The notes under the pieces: model-generated
What the model was told of the DNA's origin: nothing
Databases searched by the model: none
Seen by the model: the letters and a program-made list of their open reading frames with translations, nothing else
Position numbers and translations under genes: made by a program
Shown here: positions 34,194-43,945 of the stretch, piece after piece
Position numbering within the stretch: position 1 is the first letter of the stretch
Layout of the letters: every line of letters begins with the position of its first letter
DNA from: CAZMCT01 sp964564785
Lineage (GTDB): Bacteria; Planctomycetota; Phycisphaerae; UBA1845; Fen-1342
NCBI GenBank assembly: GCA_964564785.1
Contig: CAZMCT010000003.1
Span: 11,440-75,439, forward strand
Direction: 5' to 3'
Length of the DNA: 64,000 bases

Positions 34194-35682
34194 ACTGCGG
34201 ATGCGGACCCTGGGCGAACTGCTGGCCGGGATCGCGCCGGACGGGGCGCTGACGGCCGTCGCCGCGCGCGTTGCCAGCGGCGTATTCGACGACTCGCGCC
34301 GCGTGCAGCCGGGCGGGGTTTTCGTGGCCGTGCGCGGAGCTGCCGCAGACGGGCGGGCGTTCGTGGCGGACGCGCTGGCACGTGGCGCCGCCGCGATTGT
34401 CGGCGAGGAGCTGGAGCGGCAGGAATCCGTGTTGACGGTGCAGGTCGCGGATGCCCGGGCGGCGCTGGCCCAGCTCGCGCTGCGCTGGTATGGCCTCGCG
34501 GCCGACGGTTGTGGGGGGTTGCAGCTCGTGGGCGTGACCGGCACGAACGGGAAGAGTACGACCGCGTTCATGGTGCGGGCGATCGCGGCCGCGGCGGGGC
34601 GCAAGTGCGGCCTGCTGGGGACGGTGCACTATGACCTGTGCGGGCGGAGCGTGTCGGCCGGGATGACGACGCCCGGGCCGCTGGAGTTGGCCGCGTGCCT
34701 GCGGGAGTGCGCGGACAACGGGGCGGATGCGGCGGTGCTGGAGGTTTCGAGCCACGCGCTGGACCAGAAGCGCACGGACGGTCTGCGCTTCGTGGCCGCG
34801 GCGTTCACGAACCTGACGGGCGATCACTTGGACTACCACAAGACGATGGAGGCCTACGGGGCGGCGAAAGCCCGCTTGTTTGCGGGGCTTTCGCCGGAGG
34901 CGCTGGCCGTGGTGAACCGCGACGATCCGCGGCACGCATGGATGCTGCGGGAGTGCCGCGCCCGGGTGCTGGGCTTCTCGCTGGAGGGCGAGGCCGAGAT
35001 CAGCGCCCGGATCACGCGGAGCACGAGCCAGGGGACTCTCTACCGGATGCGGATCGAGGGCCGCGAGCTGGTGCTCGAAAACGCCATCGTGGGCCGGCAT
35101 AACGTCTACAACGCGATGACGGCGGCCGGCCTGGCTCGCGGGCTGGGCATCGAATGCGAAGCGATCGCGGCCGGGCTGTCGGCGGTGCGAAACATCCCGG
35201 GCCGGTTGCAGCGGGTGCCCTGCGAGAGCGCGGCCGACGTGTTCGTGGACTATGCCCACACGGACGACGCGTTGCGGAACGTGCTGGCGGTGCTGAAGCC
35301 GCTGACGCGGCGACGGCTGATCCTGGTGTTCGGCTGCGGCGGAGACCGCGACCGGACGAAGCGGCCGCGTATGGCCCAGGCCGCGGCCGAGTTCGCGGAT
35401 GCGATCGTGGTGACCAGCGACAACCCGCGGACCGAGGATCCGCACGCGATCATCGCGGATATCTTGGCGGGTTTTGACGCCGATGGCCGCCGGCGCGTGC
35501 GGGTCGAGCCGGACCGGGCGGCCGCGATCCGGGCGGCGCTGGCGGATGCCGCGGAGGGCGACGTGCTGGTGATTGCCGGCAAGGGGCACGAGAACTACCA
35601 GATTCTGGGGTCGCAGCGGATCCACTTTGATGATGTGGAGGTTGCGATCCAGGCCGCCGCAGAACTGCGGAAGAAAAGCTGA
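34174..35682 (+). CDS. murE: UDP-MurNAc-L-Ala-D-Glu--meso-diaminopimelate ligase
   Basis: A 502-residue cytoplasmic Mur ligase adding the third residue to the peptidoglycan stem peptide. The ATP loop GTNGKST is at 123-129. SSHALDQKRT and NLTGDHLDYHKTMEAY (with the carbamylated-Lys region) are intact. The DNPR motif (in TSDNPRTEDP) selects meso-diaminopimelate rather than lysine. The start at 34174 has GGAAG upstream and overlaps ftsI by 20 bases; ATG 34201, 7 bases after the ftsI stop, is a good alternative and keeps the conserved MRTLGELL opening. The gene is evidence for real peptidoglycan in this organism. Confidence 0.94.
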   Translation: MTRAGTELRMRTLGELLAGIAPDGALTAVAARVASGVFDDSRRVQPGGVFVAVRGAAADGRAFVADALARGAAAIVGEELERQESVLTVQVADARAALAQLALRWYGLAADGCGGLQLVGVTGTNGKSTTAFMVRAIAAAAGRKCGLLGTVHYDLCGRSVSAGMTTPGPLELAACLRECADNGADAAVLEVSSHALDQKRTDGLRFVAAAFTNLTGDHLDYHKTMEAYGAAKARLFAGLSPEALAVVNRDDPRHAWMLRECRARVLGFSLEGEAEISARITRSTSQGTLYRMRIEGRELVLENAIVGRHNVYNAMTAAGLARGLGIECEAIAAGLSAVRNIPGRLQRVPCESAADVFVDYAHTDDALRNVLAVLKPLTRRRLILVFGCGGDRDRTKRPRMAQAAAEFADAIVVTSDNPRTEDPHAIIADILAGFDADGRRRVRVEPDRAAAIRAALADAAEGDVLVIAGKGHENYQILGSQRIHFDDVEVAIQAAAELRKKS

Positions 35683-35755
35683 GACGCCGGACGGAGCGCG
35701 ATGTTGCGCCGGCCGGCGCGGGACGGGCGGGTGTGTGGGCGGAGGCGAAGCAGTC

Positions 35756-37174
35756 GTGATCAAGCTGACGCTGACCGAGGTGGTGAAGGCCATGGCGGGT
35801 CGCCCGTGGGGTGAACTGCCGACCGTGAGCGTGGGCGGGGTTTCGACCGATTCGCGGACCTGCGCGGCCAGCGACCTGTTTTTCTGCATTCGTGGGCCGC
35901 GGTTCGACGGGCACGATTTCGCCATCGCGGCGCTGAAGCGTGGAGCGGTGGCGGTGGTGGTCGACGCGGCGGGCGCCCCGCGCGTGGCGGAGAGACTGCA
36001 AACGGCGGACGTGCCGCTGCCGCGCGGCGCGGTGCTGATCGAGGTGCCGGATACGGTGGCGGCGCTCGGCCGACTGGCCGCGTTTCACCGCACGCTGCTG
36101 GCGGCCGAGGTGATCGCGGTGGTGGGCTCGAACGGCAAGACCACCACGAAGGCGATGATTCACCACATTCTGAGCGGACGGCTGCGTGGTCGCTGCTCGC
36201 CGAAGAGCTTCAACAACAACATCGGCGTGCCGCTGACGCTGCTTTCGGCCGAGCAGGGTGACGAGTATCTGGTGGTGGAGATCGGGACCAACGCCCCGGG
36301 CGAGATCGCTGCGCTGGGGGCGATCGCGGCGCCCGACGCGGCCGTGATCACCTGCATCGGCGAGGAGCACCTGGAAGGGCTCGGAAGCGTGGAGGGCGTG
36401 GCGGCCGAGGAGGCCGCGATCCTGGGAGCGCTGCGGAAGAAGGGGTTTGCGGCCGTCAACATCGAGACCGAGGCGATCCGAGCGCACCTGGGGCGCGAGG
36501 GGATCGCGGTGACGACGTTCGGGAGCCACCCGGAGGCGGACGTGCGGCTGAGCGACGTCCGCTACGAATCGCCGTGGCTGCGTTTCACGCTCAACGGCCG
36601 TTTTCCGTTCCGCTTGCGGATGCCGGGGACGCACAACGCGGCGAACGCGGCCGGGGCGGTGACGGTGGCGCGGCGGCTGGGGTACGACTACGCGGAGGCG
36701 GCGGTGCGGCTGGAGTCGTTCGTGCTGCCGCCGATGCGGAACGAGGTGAGCGAAGCGGGGGGGGTGACGATCATCAACGACACGTACAACGCGAACCCGC
36801 AGAGTGCGGCGGCGGCGATCGACGTGCTGATGCAGATGCCGTGCCGCGGGCAGCGGGTGGCGGTGTTCGGGGAGATGCGGGAGCTGGGGGCACAGGCCGT
36901 CGACCTGCATCGCAAGGTGGCCCGCAAGCTGCGCGAGAGCGGCATCCAGCAGGTGCTGCTCGTGGGGGAGGCGGCGGGCATGATGTACGACGCGCTCTCG
37001 GGCGGCACGCTTTTCGGGCCGAAGGTGGAGCGCTGCGGCAGCGTGGATGAATGCGGCGCGCGGCTGATGGAGTTGCTGCGGCCGGGCGACACGGTGCTCC
37101 TGAAGGCATCGCGGGCAGTAGAGCTGGACCGGCTGGTCGGTCCGCTGACGGAGCGCTTGCGGGCACGCACATAG
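35756..37174 (+). CDS. murF: UDP-MurNAc-tripeptide--D-Ala-D-Ala ligase
   Basis: A 472-residue Mur ligase that adds D-alanyl-D-alanine, completing the UDP-MurNAc-pentapeptide. The ATP loop GSNGKTTT (about 122-129), NNNIGVPLTLL, EIGTNAPGEI and NDTYNANPQS are all characteristic of MurF. The start is a GTG with GGAGG 10 bases before it; the frame extends upstream across the murE end, but that part has no MurF similarity. A 73-base gap separates it from murE, the only noticeable spacer in this part of the cluster. Its TAG abuts the mraY ATG directly. Confidence 0.94.
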   Translation: MIKLTLTEVVKAMAGRPWGELPTVSVGGVSTDSRTCAASDLFFCIRGPRFDGHDFAIAALKRGAVAVVVDAAGAPRVAERLQTADVPLPRGAVLIEVPDTVAALGRLAAFHRTLLAAEVIAVVGSNGKTTTKAMIHHILSGRLRGRCSPKSFNNNIGVPLTLLSAEQGDEYLVVEIGTNAPGEIAALGAIAAPDAAVITCIGEEHLEGLGSVEGVAAEEAAILGALRKKGFAAVNIETEAIRAHLGREGIAVTTFGSHPEADVRLSDVRYESPWLRFTLNGRFPFRLRMPGTHNAANAAGAVTVARRLGYDYAEAAVRLESFVLPPMRNEVSEAGGVTIINDTYNANPQSAAAAIDVLMQMPCRGQRVAVFGEMRELGAQAVDLHRKVARKLRESGIQQVLLVGEAAGMMYDALSGGTLFGPKVERCGSVDECGARLMELLRPGDTVLLKASRAVELDRLVGPLTERLRART

Positions 37175-38323
37175 ATGCTCTATCACGTGTTCTACTGGTG
37201 GTTTCAGGGGCAGCCCTTTTTCTACAAGCCGCCCTGGTTCCGCGCCACCACCGGCGTGCTGCTGGCGTTCATGATCGTGTGGGCCCTGGGGCCGTACGTC
37301 ATCCGCACGCTGGTGCGGCTGAAGATCGGCGACCGGCCGGAGTTCGACCACCAGGCCCTGAACGAGGCCACGCGGAGCAAGGCGAACACGCCGACGATGG
37401 GCGGAGTGTTGATCGCGCTGGCGATCCTGCTGACGGTGCTGCTGCTGGCCGACCTGACGAATTTCTACGTGATGATGGGGTTGTTCTGCCTGGTCTGGTT
37501 GGCGGCGCTGGGGGGCGTGGACGACTGGCTGAAGCTCACGGCGGGGCGGCGGGCGGGGACGCGCGACGGCTTGCGGATGTGGGAGAAACTGGTTTTCCAG
37601 ATCGCGCTCGGCGTACTGCTGGCGCTGTTCATCTACCGCTTCGGCGAGGTGAACGCCGAGCACGCCCGTTGGCAGATCGTCGACGCGAACTACAGCCCGA
37701 ATTACAACGTGCTCAACATCCCGTTCTCCAAGCACCCGGTCACCACGCTCAGCGTGCCCGCGTTCGTGCTCATTGCGGTGATTGTGATCGCGGGTACGTC
37801 GAACGCCGTCAATCTGACCGACGGAATGGACGGCCTGGCCAGCGGTTGCATGGCCCTGACCGCGTTCGCGTTCATGCTGCTATCGGTGGTGATCGGGAGC
37901 GAGAAGCTCTCCGACCAGCTCATCTTCCAGCACATTCGCGGGGCGGACGAGCTGGCCGTGCTGTGCGGCGCGACGATGGGCGCCTGCCTCGGCTTCCTGT
38001 GGTTCAACGCCTATCCGGCCCAGGTCTTCATGGGGGACACCGGCGCGCTGCCGCTCGGCGGGCTGATGGGCTACGTCGCGATCGTCACCCGGCTGGAGCC
38101 GTGGCTGCTGATCGTCGGCGGCGTCTTCGTGATCGAGGCCGTCTCGGTCCTCCTCCAGATCTCGTACTATAAGGCGACCGGTGGGCGCCGCATTTTTCGT
38201 TGCGCTCCGCTCCACCACCACTACCACCTGGGCGGACTGACCGAGACCCAGGTCGTCGTCCGTTTCTGGCTGCTGGCCGTGCTCTTCGCCGCCTTTGCCC
38301 TGGCCACCGTCAAATTGAGGTGA
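37175..38323 (+). CDS. mraY: Phospho-N-acetylmuramoyl-pentapeptide transferase
   Basis: A 382-residue polytopic enzyme that transfers phospho-MurNAc-pentapeptide to undecaprenyl phosphate, making lipid I at the inner membrane. About ten helices are visible. Key motifs are KANTPTMGGVLI, GGVDDWLK with the catalytic Asp pair, NAVNLTDGMDGLASG, and the loop IFRCAPLHHHYHLGG. It starts at the base following the murF stop, so translation is coupled. Length and motif order are standard. Confidence 0.96.
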   Translation: MLYHVFYWWFQGQPFFYKPPWFRATTGVLLAFMIVWALGPYVIRTLVRLKIGDRPEFDHQALNEATRSKANTPTMGGVLIALAILLTVLLLADLTNFYVMMGLFCLVWLAALGGVDDWLKLTAGRRAGTRDGLRMWEKLVFQIALGVLLALFIYRFGEVNAEHARWQIVDANYSPNYNVLNIPFSKHPVTTLSVPAFVLIAVIVIAGTSNAVNLTDGMDGLASGCMALTAFAFMLLSVVIGSEKLSDQLIFQHIRGADELAVLCGATMGACLGFLWFNAYPAQVFMGDTGALPLGGLMGYVAIVTRLEPWLLIVGGVFVIEAVSVLLQISYYKATGGRRIFRCAPLHHHYHLGGLTETQVVVRFWLLAVLFAAFALATVKLR

Positions 38324-38324
38324 C

Positions 38325-39614
38325 ATGTCCGACACCGCGCCCCAGACCCGCTCCGCGGTCCTCGACTGCCTGTACGACCAGACCGTCGTCTTTGTGGCGG
38401 GCCTGTTGATGGCCCTCGGGGTGGCAATGGTGTATTCGGCCTCGGTCACCATCGAGGGGGCGGGACTGGGGGCCGACTGGCGCACCTGGTGGACATCGCC
38501 GCTCAAGCAGGCGGTGTTCGCCGCTGTCGGCTTCCTCGTCATGCTGCTGGCCGCCCATTTCGACTACCGCACGCTCGGCTGGTATGCCCCAGGTCACGGT
38601 TGGAGGGCCGGCAGTCTTGCGGTCGTCACGGCCCTGCTGCTCGCGGCGGTACTCGTCCCCGGCATCGGCCGCGAAACGCTCGGCGCGCGACGGGCCATCG
38701 CCCTGCTCGGGACGGACCTCGGCTTCCAGCCGTCCGAGCTGGCCAAAGTCGTCATTGTCGTGTGGCTCGCGGCGCTGCTCACCCGCCCGTCGACGCCCGG
38801 CCCCCGGCCGCACGAACGCACGACCGGCCGGGGAACCGCACTGCTGGTCAAGCTCGGGCTACGCAGCGCCCGGCCAGCGGCGCCCGCCGGGCCCGCGGCG
38901 AATCTGCGGAGCTTCCCCAGGGGATTCGTGCCCGCGGTAGCCAGCGCCGGGCTGCTCATTGCCCTGACGGGGATCGAAGACTTCGGGACGGCGGCGCTGA
39001 TGGGGGTGGTGATGCTGATCCTGCTCGTGGTGGCGGGCGCGCGATGGGGGCACCTGGCGCTGCTCGCGGTGGCCGGCATCGCGGCCGGCGTGGCGCTCGT
39101 CGCGGTCGAGCCCTATCGCGTGGAGCGCGTTCACACGTTCATTTCGTCCGCGCCAGACCCGCAGCGCGAAGGCTACCAGATCAACCAGGCGCTGATGGCG
39201 ATCGGGTCGGGCGGGTGGTACGGGCGGGGGCTGGGCGCCGGCGTGCAAAAATACGGCTACCTGCCACAGGACCACAACGATTTCATTCTCGCGATCATCT
39301 GCGAGGAGCTGGGCGTCGTCGGAGGCATGGTGGTCGTGCTGCTGTTCCTGGTGTTGCTGTGGCGCGGCTGGCGGATTGCGGCCGCGGCCCCGGACGCGTT
39401 CGGGAGACTGCTGGCCACAGGGCTGACCATGGCGATCAGCCTCCAAGCGGCGATGAACATCGGTGTGGTCACGAACAGCATTCCGACGAAGGGTATCTCG
39501 CTGCCGTTCGTGTCGGCCGGGGGGTCAGGCGTGGTGTTCCTGGGGCTGGCGGCCGGGCTGTTGGCTTCGGTGGGGCGCCGCAGCGCACCGGCCGAATCCG
39601 AGCCGCGAGCATAA
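38325..39614 (+). CDS. ftsW: SEDS glycosyltransferase FtsW/RodA family
   Basis: A 429-residue polytopic SEDS protein that polymerises lipid II, working with the class B PBP encoded upstream. It has about ten helices. FQPSELAKV (with the conserved Glu) and the C-terminal block TKGISLPFVSAGGSG are present. The segment EGYQINQALMAIGSGGWYGRGLGAGVQK is typical of FtsW. The loop after the fourth helix contains a basic, Pro-rich insertion (about 145-190) not usual in FtsW. One base separates it from mraY (TGACATG), with GAGGTG as ribosome site. It is the last gene of the cluster: murG, murC, ddl, ftsQ, ftsA and ftsZ do not follow. Confidence 0.93.
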   Translation: MSDTAPQTRSAVLDCLYDQTVVFVAGLLMALGVAMVYSASVTIEGAGLGADWRTWWTSPLKQAVFAAVGFLVMLLAAHFDYRTLGWYAPGHGWRAGSLAVVTALLLAAVLVPGIGRETLGARRAIALLGTDLGFQPSELAKVVIVVWLAALLTRPSTPGPRPHERTTGRGTALLVKLGLRSARPAAPAGPAANLRSFPRGFVPAVASAGLLIALTGIEDFGTAALMGVVMLILLVVAGARWGHLALLAVAGIAAGVALVAVEPYRVERVHTFISSAPDPQREGYQINQALMAIGSGGWYGRGLGAGVQKYGYLPQDHNDFILAIICEELGVVGGMVVVLLFLVLLWRGWRIAAAAPDAFGRLLATGLTMAISLQAAMNIGVVTNSIPTKGISLPFVSAGGSGVVFLGLAAGLLASVGRRSAPAESEPRA

Positions 39615-39659
39615 GCGGGCGGGTCGAGCGGCCCGCATCGGCTGGCACGGTCTGTACGG

Positions 39660-39756
39660 GGTGGCACGGTCCGCGGATCGCGAAGCGATCAAGGGCCGTG
39701 GGGGCGGCGCGCGAAACCACGGCCCGGCGCGGCAGCGCCGCTCGGACCCTGCCACC
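39660..39756 (+). mobile_element. MITE-like palindromic element, copy 1
   Basis: A 97-base element with terminal inverted repeats GGTGGCA ... TGCCACC. Its first half contains a long palindrome (CACGG ... GATCGC GAA GCGATC ... CCGTG) and its second half a smaller hairpin. About 54 of the first 60 positions match the copy at 48183-48284. It lies between the convergent ends of ftsW and the GspK-like gene, where it could also act as a bidirectional terminator. It codes for no transposase. Confidence 0.7.
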
Positions 39757-39794
39757 GTGTCACTACGGCCGGCGAGCCGCCGGGCCCCCCCCCG

Positions 39795-42700
39795 CTACTC
39801 GTCGTAGCGGGCATTGTAGTACGAGATTTCGCGCTGGCCGATGAGTTCCGGCCGGCCCGAGCCGGCGATCACGTTATAGCGGTCGCCGTTCGTGCTGCCA
39901 GGCGTGGCGGGGGCGTCCTTCTGGCCGTTCTGATTGAGGTCCTCCCAGATCAGCCGCGGGAGCAGGGGCGTGCGGTCGATGGTGGTCTGGCAGCGGAGGC
40001 TGGCAGCCGGGTTGTCGCGGTCGGCAAGCGTGACGTAAACGGTGAAGGTGTTGCTGCGGGTCGTCAGGAAGTGGGTGTCGAGCAGCGCCAGCAGGCTGAC
40101 GGCCTTCATGAAGTCGGGGGTGGGGCTGGCGGCGGAGTAGCCGCCCAGCACGGTAGCGTCCGCTCCGAGCTGCAACTCGGTCGCGCTGGAGCCGTCGAAG
40201 CCGGCGACGTTCGCCAGCTCGCCGAGGCTGAGAAATCCGCGCTTCCAGCGCTGCGGGTTGTTCGGATCGGCCTGCATGTCGAGCTCGCCGCGCACCTCAC
40301 CATAGCGCTGCGGGCGGTACGGCCGCTCGGCGCCGCCGCCGTCATTGCGGCGGTGCGCCTCGGTGACGGGCGAATACGTGCGGCTCTGGACGTACTGGAC
40401 CCGGTCGCGGTAGGCGGTAATGGCTTGTGCCAGGTATGGTCCGAGGCGGTACCACTGTCCCTGCGTGGCGTCGCGCGTGTCGATGAGGATTTCGCCGGGG
40501 CTGTCGCCGGTGGTCGGGAACCGGGAGCGATCGTCGAACGGATTCACGGCGCCGACGCCCGCGAGGATTCCGGCGTCAGCGCTCCAGAACGCGGGGTCGA
40601 TGCCCGTGTCCGCGCCGGTGACGGCCTCGCGCAGCGGAAGATCGCCCTGCGAATTCGGGCCGATCACCGGCAGGCCCGCCAGCAGGAACCACGGCGCGGC
40701 GTTGATGTTGATCCGCCCGGGGATGCGGTACGGATCCAGCGCGTAGTCGCCGTAGTCGTACTGTACCGGCACGCCGTCGCCGTCGCCGTCGTCGGGGTTG
40801 ATGGTCGTGAAACAGTCGAACACGGCCAGGCCCCACGGCAGCCGGCCGGCCCGGTTCGATTCGTCGAAGTGGCTGTAGCTGACGACGTCCTGCCGGTTAT
40901 CGAACACCGGCATGTGGCCGAAGTCGGCCGGCGCCTCGGCCAGCGTGGTCGGCGTTCGCCGTTTCCAGGCTTCGGCCAGCATCACGCCCATGGGCACGTA
41001 CGGCTCGGGGGCCCCGGGCTGCCAGACGTGCGAATAACGCGGCACGTAGAGCATGAAGCCGACGGTCGGGAACGCGGCCGGCCGGGCGGCGCCGTGCAGG
41101 TAGACCGTGGCGCCCAGGTCGGGGTTGGCCGTATACAGCGGTACCGCGGGCTGGAACGTCTGCGTGGGGAAGCCTGGGTCGGCCGGGTTGGGCGTGCCCA
41201 CGCCGAGCTGCGTGATGACCGGATCGCCTGGCGCGGCTCCCTCGACCGGGCTGCCGACCACGTGATAGGCGCCGTCGACCGTGGGCCGGAAGGCCGTCGC
41301 CATGCGCCAGCGCGCTTCGCGGCCGGACTGGCCTTTCCAGCGGCCGAGGTACGGCTCCCACGACGTGTCGCGATCGACGTTGACGTACCATTGCTGCCGG
41401 GCGCCCAACTTCCCGGGCGAGCCGATGCCGCCGGCCGTGAAGTCGGTCTGCACGTCGAAGCGATCGACGACATACCACATGAGGTCGCCGGCCGAGCCGC
41501 GGCGCCAGAGATAGACCTTGATCGGCGTGCCATCGACCGTGTACGGGACGGGGATGTTCAGCGCTCGCGGCCGGCCGAGCGGATACGCGGGCGCGTTAGG
41601 GTAGTTCTCGAAGTAGGTGTTCGCGCCGTTGTCGTTGACGGACACGAGCATGAAGCTGCGCCCCGGCAGGAACTGGAGCGTGGGCGGCGGGGTGGTCTGG
41701 CTCAGGCGGCGGAACGCGACCGAGTCGTTGGGGTCGGTGCTGTTGACGCTGATGGCGAAACGGTCGAGATCGAGGTCGTAGTAGTCGTGGTCGACCGCGG
41801 AGTCGTGCGGGTTGTAGAGCTCGATCGCCAATGCCACCCGGGAGGGGGACGGCGGCGGCCCGGGATCGGGATTGTTGTAGGCCACGATCTGCGTGATGTA
41901 GAGCTGCGGCGCGTAGCCGATGTAGTACCGGTCGGGCACGCCCGGCGAGACCGCGTCCGGCGCAATGTAGACCGTGTCCACGTGCAGCTTCGTGGTGTCG
42001 CGCGGAGCCCGCGGGGCGGCGAACGCGACCGTGTTCACGGCCAGCATCCACGCCTGCTCGTTGCGACTCACAGCCTCGCCGCTGGGGCTGTCCCACTCGT
42101 CATAATCGGCGAGCATCTCGTAGAAGTAGTCGCGCAGCTCCGCGATGACCGCGAAGCCCTGCGGGATACCCCGGCCGCCGACCGCGATCTCGTCGCTGTC
42201 GTTGAACGTGCCGTCCGGTTTGAACGCCCCCAGCAGCGTGTTCGTGTACCCGTTGCCCAGCACGTCGCGGGCCCGGCGCGTGTCCGTGATCTTGCCCAGG
42301 TAGTACTTGAGTGCCCCCGGCCGCAGCCCCGGGCCCGGCCAGTTCGGGTCGTTGGGATCCTGGCCGATCGGGTTCGGGTTGTTCGGGTCGGGCAGGGCGG
42401 GCGAGCGCAGCCGGGCCAGCTCGTCGCTGTTGTTGACCGTGGTCAGGTACTTGCGGCGGGCGTACGTCGTCAGCCTGCTCGGATCCGGGTCCGCGTTGTA
42501 GGCATCGGCGCTGAGCGTCGCGGCCTGCACCCACAGGTCCCACTCGTCGACGACAGGGCTGGCGATGTTGAACCGCTGCCACACCGACTTGTTCGGCCCG
42601 TAGTCGAGCACGGCCGTTCGCGGGAACTGGTACTCGAACTCCCACAGTGGCCGCGGCACACGGCCCGAGAGCGTCTCCTCCTCGCCGTACGCCGGCAGCA

Positions 42701-43637
42701 GTCCGCCGCGGCGGCGCAGGAGCGGCTCGATCATTGCCGCCCCGCTGCCCAGCGCGTGCAGCAGCGGCCGGTCGCCCCGGGGGTCGTAGAGATCCAGCGA
42801 CCGGTCGTCCGGGCTGCGGATCCAGTCGAACATTCGCGTCGTGAAATCCGCGTTCCACGGCGCAACGTCAGGGTTCGGCACATTCAGCTCGACCAGGCCC
42901 CCGTGCGACAGCACCCGCGCCGCCACCAGGTACCGCGCCTGCGACTCGAACTGTGACCAGCGATAGTAGTTCAAGTCGGGCCCGAAGCTGTTCAGCATCG
43001 ACGGTTCGATGTCGGCCGCTCGCACCGCCCGGCCCGCGATCGCGTTCGCCAACTCCGTCAGCAGAGCGCTGCCCGCGAAATCCGTATCGGGCACGCCGTC
43101 ACCGTCGGCGTCCATGAAGCCCTGCTGCACAGTCACCCGCGTGTCCGGCGAGTCCGGATCGGGCGTGATCCCGCCGTCCTGGTTCGCGTCGAGCATCAGT
43201 TCCGCAATCGTCCGCGGCCGGATCGCCGCCACACCCACGTTCGACGTGTACGGCAGCTCCACCTCGTCGAGGTCGACGGCCCCCATCTCCGTCCGCAGCG
43301 CCTCGGGCGCGCTCGCCCACGGCGCACCCCACACGGCCGGAAAGTTCGGATCGTACGTGCCCCCGGCGAGGTCCTGCGTGAAGCCCGGCGTGTCGGCCGC
43401 GTCGGCCCCGACGACCAGGTGCGCCATGCGGCCGCGCAGCCCCGTGCTGATGATGTCGTTCACCGACTCGACGATCTCGCCCATCCGCTGGGCCTGGCTC
43501 GAGAGCGTGAGCGTCTGGCGGTCGTACCGCGCAAGGACCAGGTAGGCCGAGATGATCATGAACAGCATGGCCAGCAGGCCCACGATCATCAGCAGCACGG
43601 TCGCCCGCCGCCGCGCTCTCGATCCACCTCGACGCAT
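39795..43637 (-). CDS. Very large GspK/PilX-like pseudopilin
   Basis: A 1280-residue protein. A short basic N-terminus precedes one hydrophobic helix (about 14-34, TVLLMIVGLLAMLFMIISAYL), as in GspK, which lacks the strict FTLIE signal. Late in the protein, PGRININAAPWFLLAGLPVI matches the GspK hallmark (NINTA-like). Calcium-loop-like acidic repeats occur (LDANQDGGI, DADGDGVPDTDF, PDDGDGDGVPVQYD). GspK is normally 300-350 residues and tops the pseudopilus tip; this is nearly four times longer, much of it beta-rich and Tyr/Asp/Pro-rich. It is last in an operon with E-F-G-H-I-J order, which supports the K assignment. The start lacks a strong ribosome site. Confidence 0.75.
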   Translation of the reverse strand: MRRGGSRARRRATVLLMIVGLLAMLFMIISAYLVLARYDRQTLTLSSQAQRMGEIVESVNDIISTGLRGRMAHLVVGADAADTPGFTQDLAGGTYDPNFPAVWGAPWASAPEALRTEMGAVDLDEVELPYTSNVGVAAIRPRTIAELMLDANQDGGITPDPDSPDTRVTVQQGFMDADGDGVPDTDFAGSALLTELANAIAGRAVRAADIEPSMLNSFGPDLNYYRWSQFESQARYLVAARVLSHGGLVELNVPNPDVAPWNADFTTRMFDWIRSPDDRSLDLYDPRGDRPLLHALGSGAAMIEPLLRRRGGLLPAYGEEETLSGRVPRPLWEFEYQFPRTAVLDYGPNKSVWQRFNIASPVVDEWDLWVQAATLSADAYNADPDPSRLTTYARRKYLTTVNNSDELARLRSPALPDPNNPNPIGQDPNDPNWPGPGLRPGALKYYLGKITDTRRARDVLGNGYTNTLLGAFKPDGTFNDSDEIAVGGRGIPQGFAVIAELRDYFYEMLADYDEWDSPSGEAVSRNEQAWMLAVNTVAFAAPRAPRDTTKLHVDTVYIAPDAVSPGVPDRYYIGYAPQLYITQIVAYNNPDPGPPPSPSRVALAIELYNPHDSAVDHDYYDLDLDRFAISVNSTDPNDSVAFRRLSQTTPPPTLQFLPGRSFMLVSVNDNGANTYFENYPNAPAYPLGRPRALNIPVPYTVDGTPIKVYLWRRGSAGDLMWYVVDRFDVQTDFTAGGIGSPGKLGARQQWYVNVDRDTSWEPYLGRWKGQSGREARWRMATAFRPTVDGAYHVVGSPVEGAAPGDPVITQLGVGTPNPADPGFPTQTFQPAVPLYTANPDLGATVYLHGAARPAAFPTVGFMLYVPRYSHVWQPGAPEPYVPMGVMLAEAWKRRTPTTLAEAPADFGHMPVFDNRQDVVSYSHFDESNRAGRLPWGLAVFDCFTTINPDDGDGDGVPVQYDYGDYALDPYRIPGRININAAPWFLLAGLPVIGPNSQGDLPLREAVTGADTGIDPAFWSADAGILAGVGAVNPFDDRSRFPTTGDSPGEILIDTRDATQGQWYRLGPYLAQAITAYRDRVQYVQSRTYSPVTEAHRRNDGGGAERPYRPQRYGEVRGELDMQADPNNPQRWKRGFLSLGELANVAGFDGSSATELQLGADATVLGGYSAASPTPDFMKAVSLLALLDTHFLTTRSNTFTVYVTLADRDNPAASLRCQTTIDRTPLLPRLIWEDLNQNGQKDAPATPGSTNGDRYNVIAGSGRPELIGQREISYYNARYDE

Positions 43638-43945
43638 CTCAGTTCTCAGCTTCAGCTTCCTGCGGCCGGAATCTCCGCCAACTTGCTGCTTGCGAGCTGC
43701 ACTCTCAGCCTATTGTGCATCCGGGCGTCAAAACCACCGGATGTCACGGACGCATCCCTTCGATACGACCTGCACCCCCCGGCGAGCGATTCCCCGCTCG
43801 CGTGGCCCGCTCCCGTCCCGTTCCAGCTCGGTGTTGTTCGGGATGTTGACAGATCATGGGCGCGGCCCTCCGCGCCGCCTCGCGGCCGTCGATATCGCTG
43901 CGTTATTCGGAACCAACGCCCGTGCCATCCGTCACCCGCCGTTCG
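43638..43945 (-). other. 308-base gap inside the secretion operon
   Basis: The other prepilin genes are adjacent or within about 35 bases of each other, but the GspK-like gene is preceded by this gap. No ORF, hairpin or persuasive promoter was found. It may hold a separate promoter for the GspK-like gene. Confidence 0.45.

Noticed and set aside
40071..42956. A 961-residue plus-strand frame over the GspK-like gene
   Set aside because: GC-rich antisense shadow. The minus-strand frame has the GspK hallmark and fits the operon.
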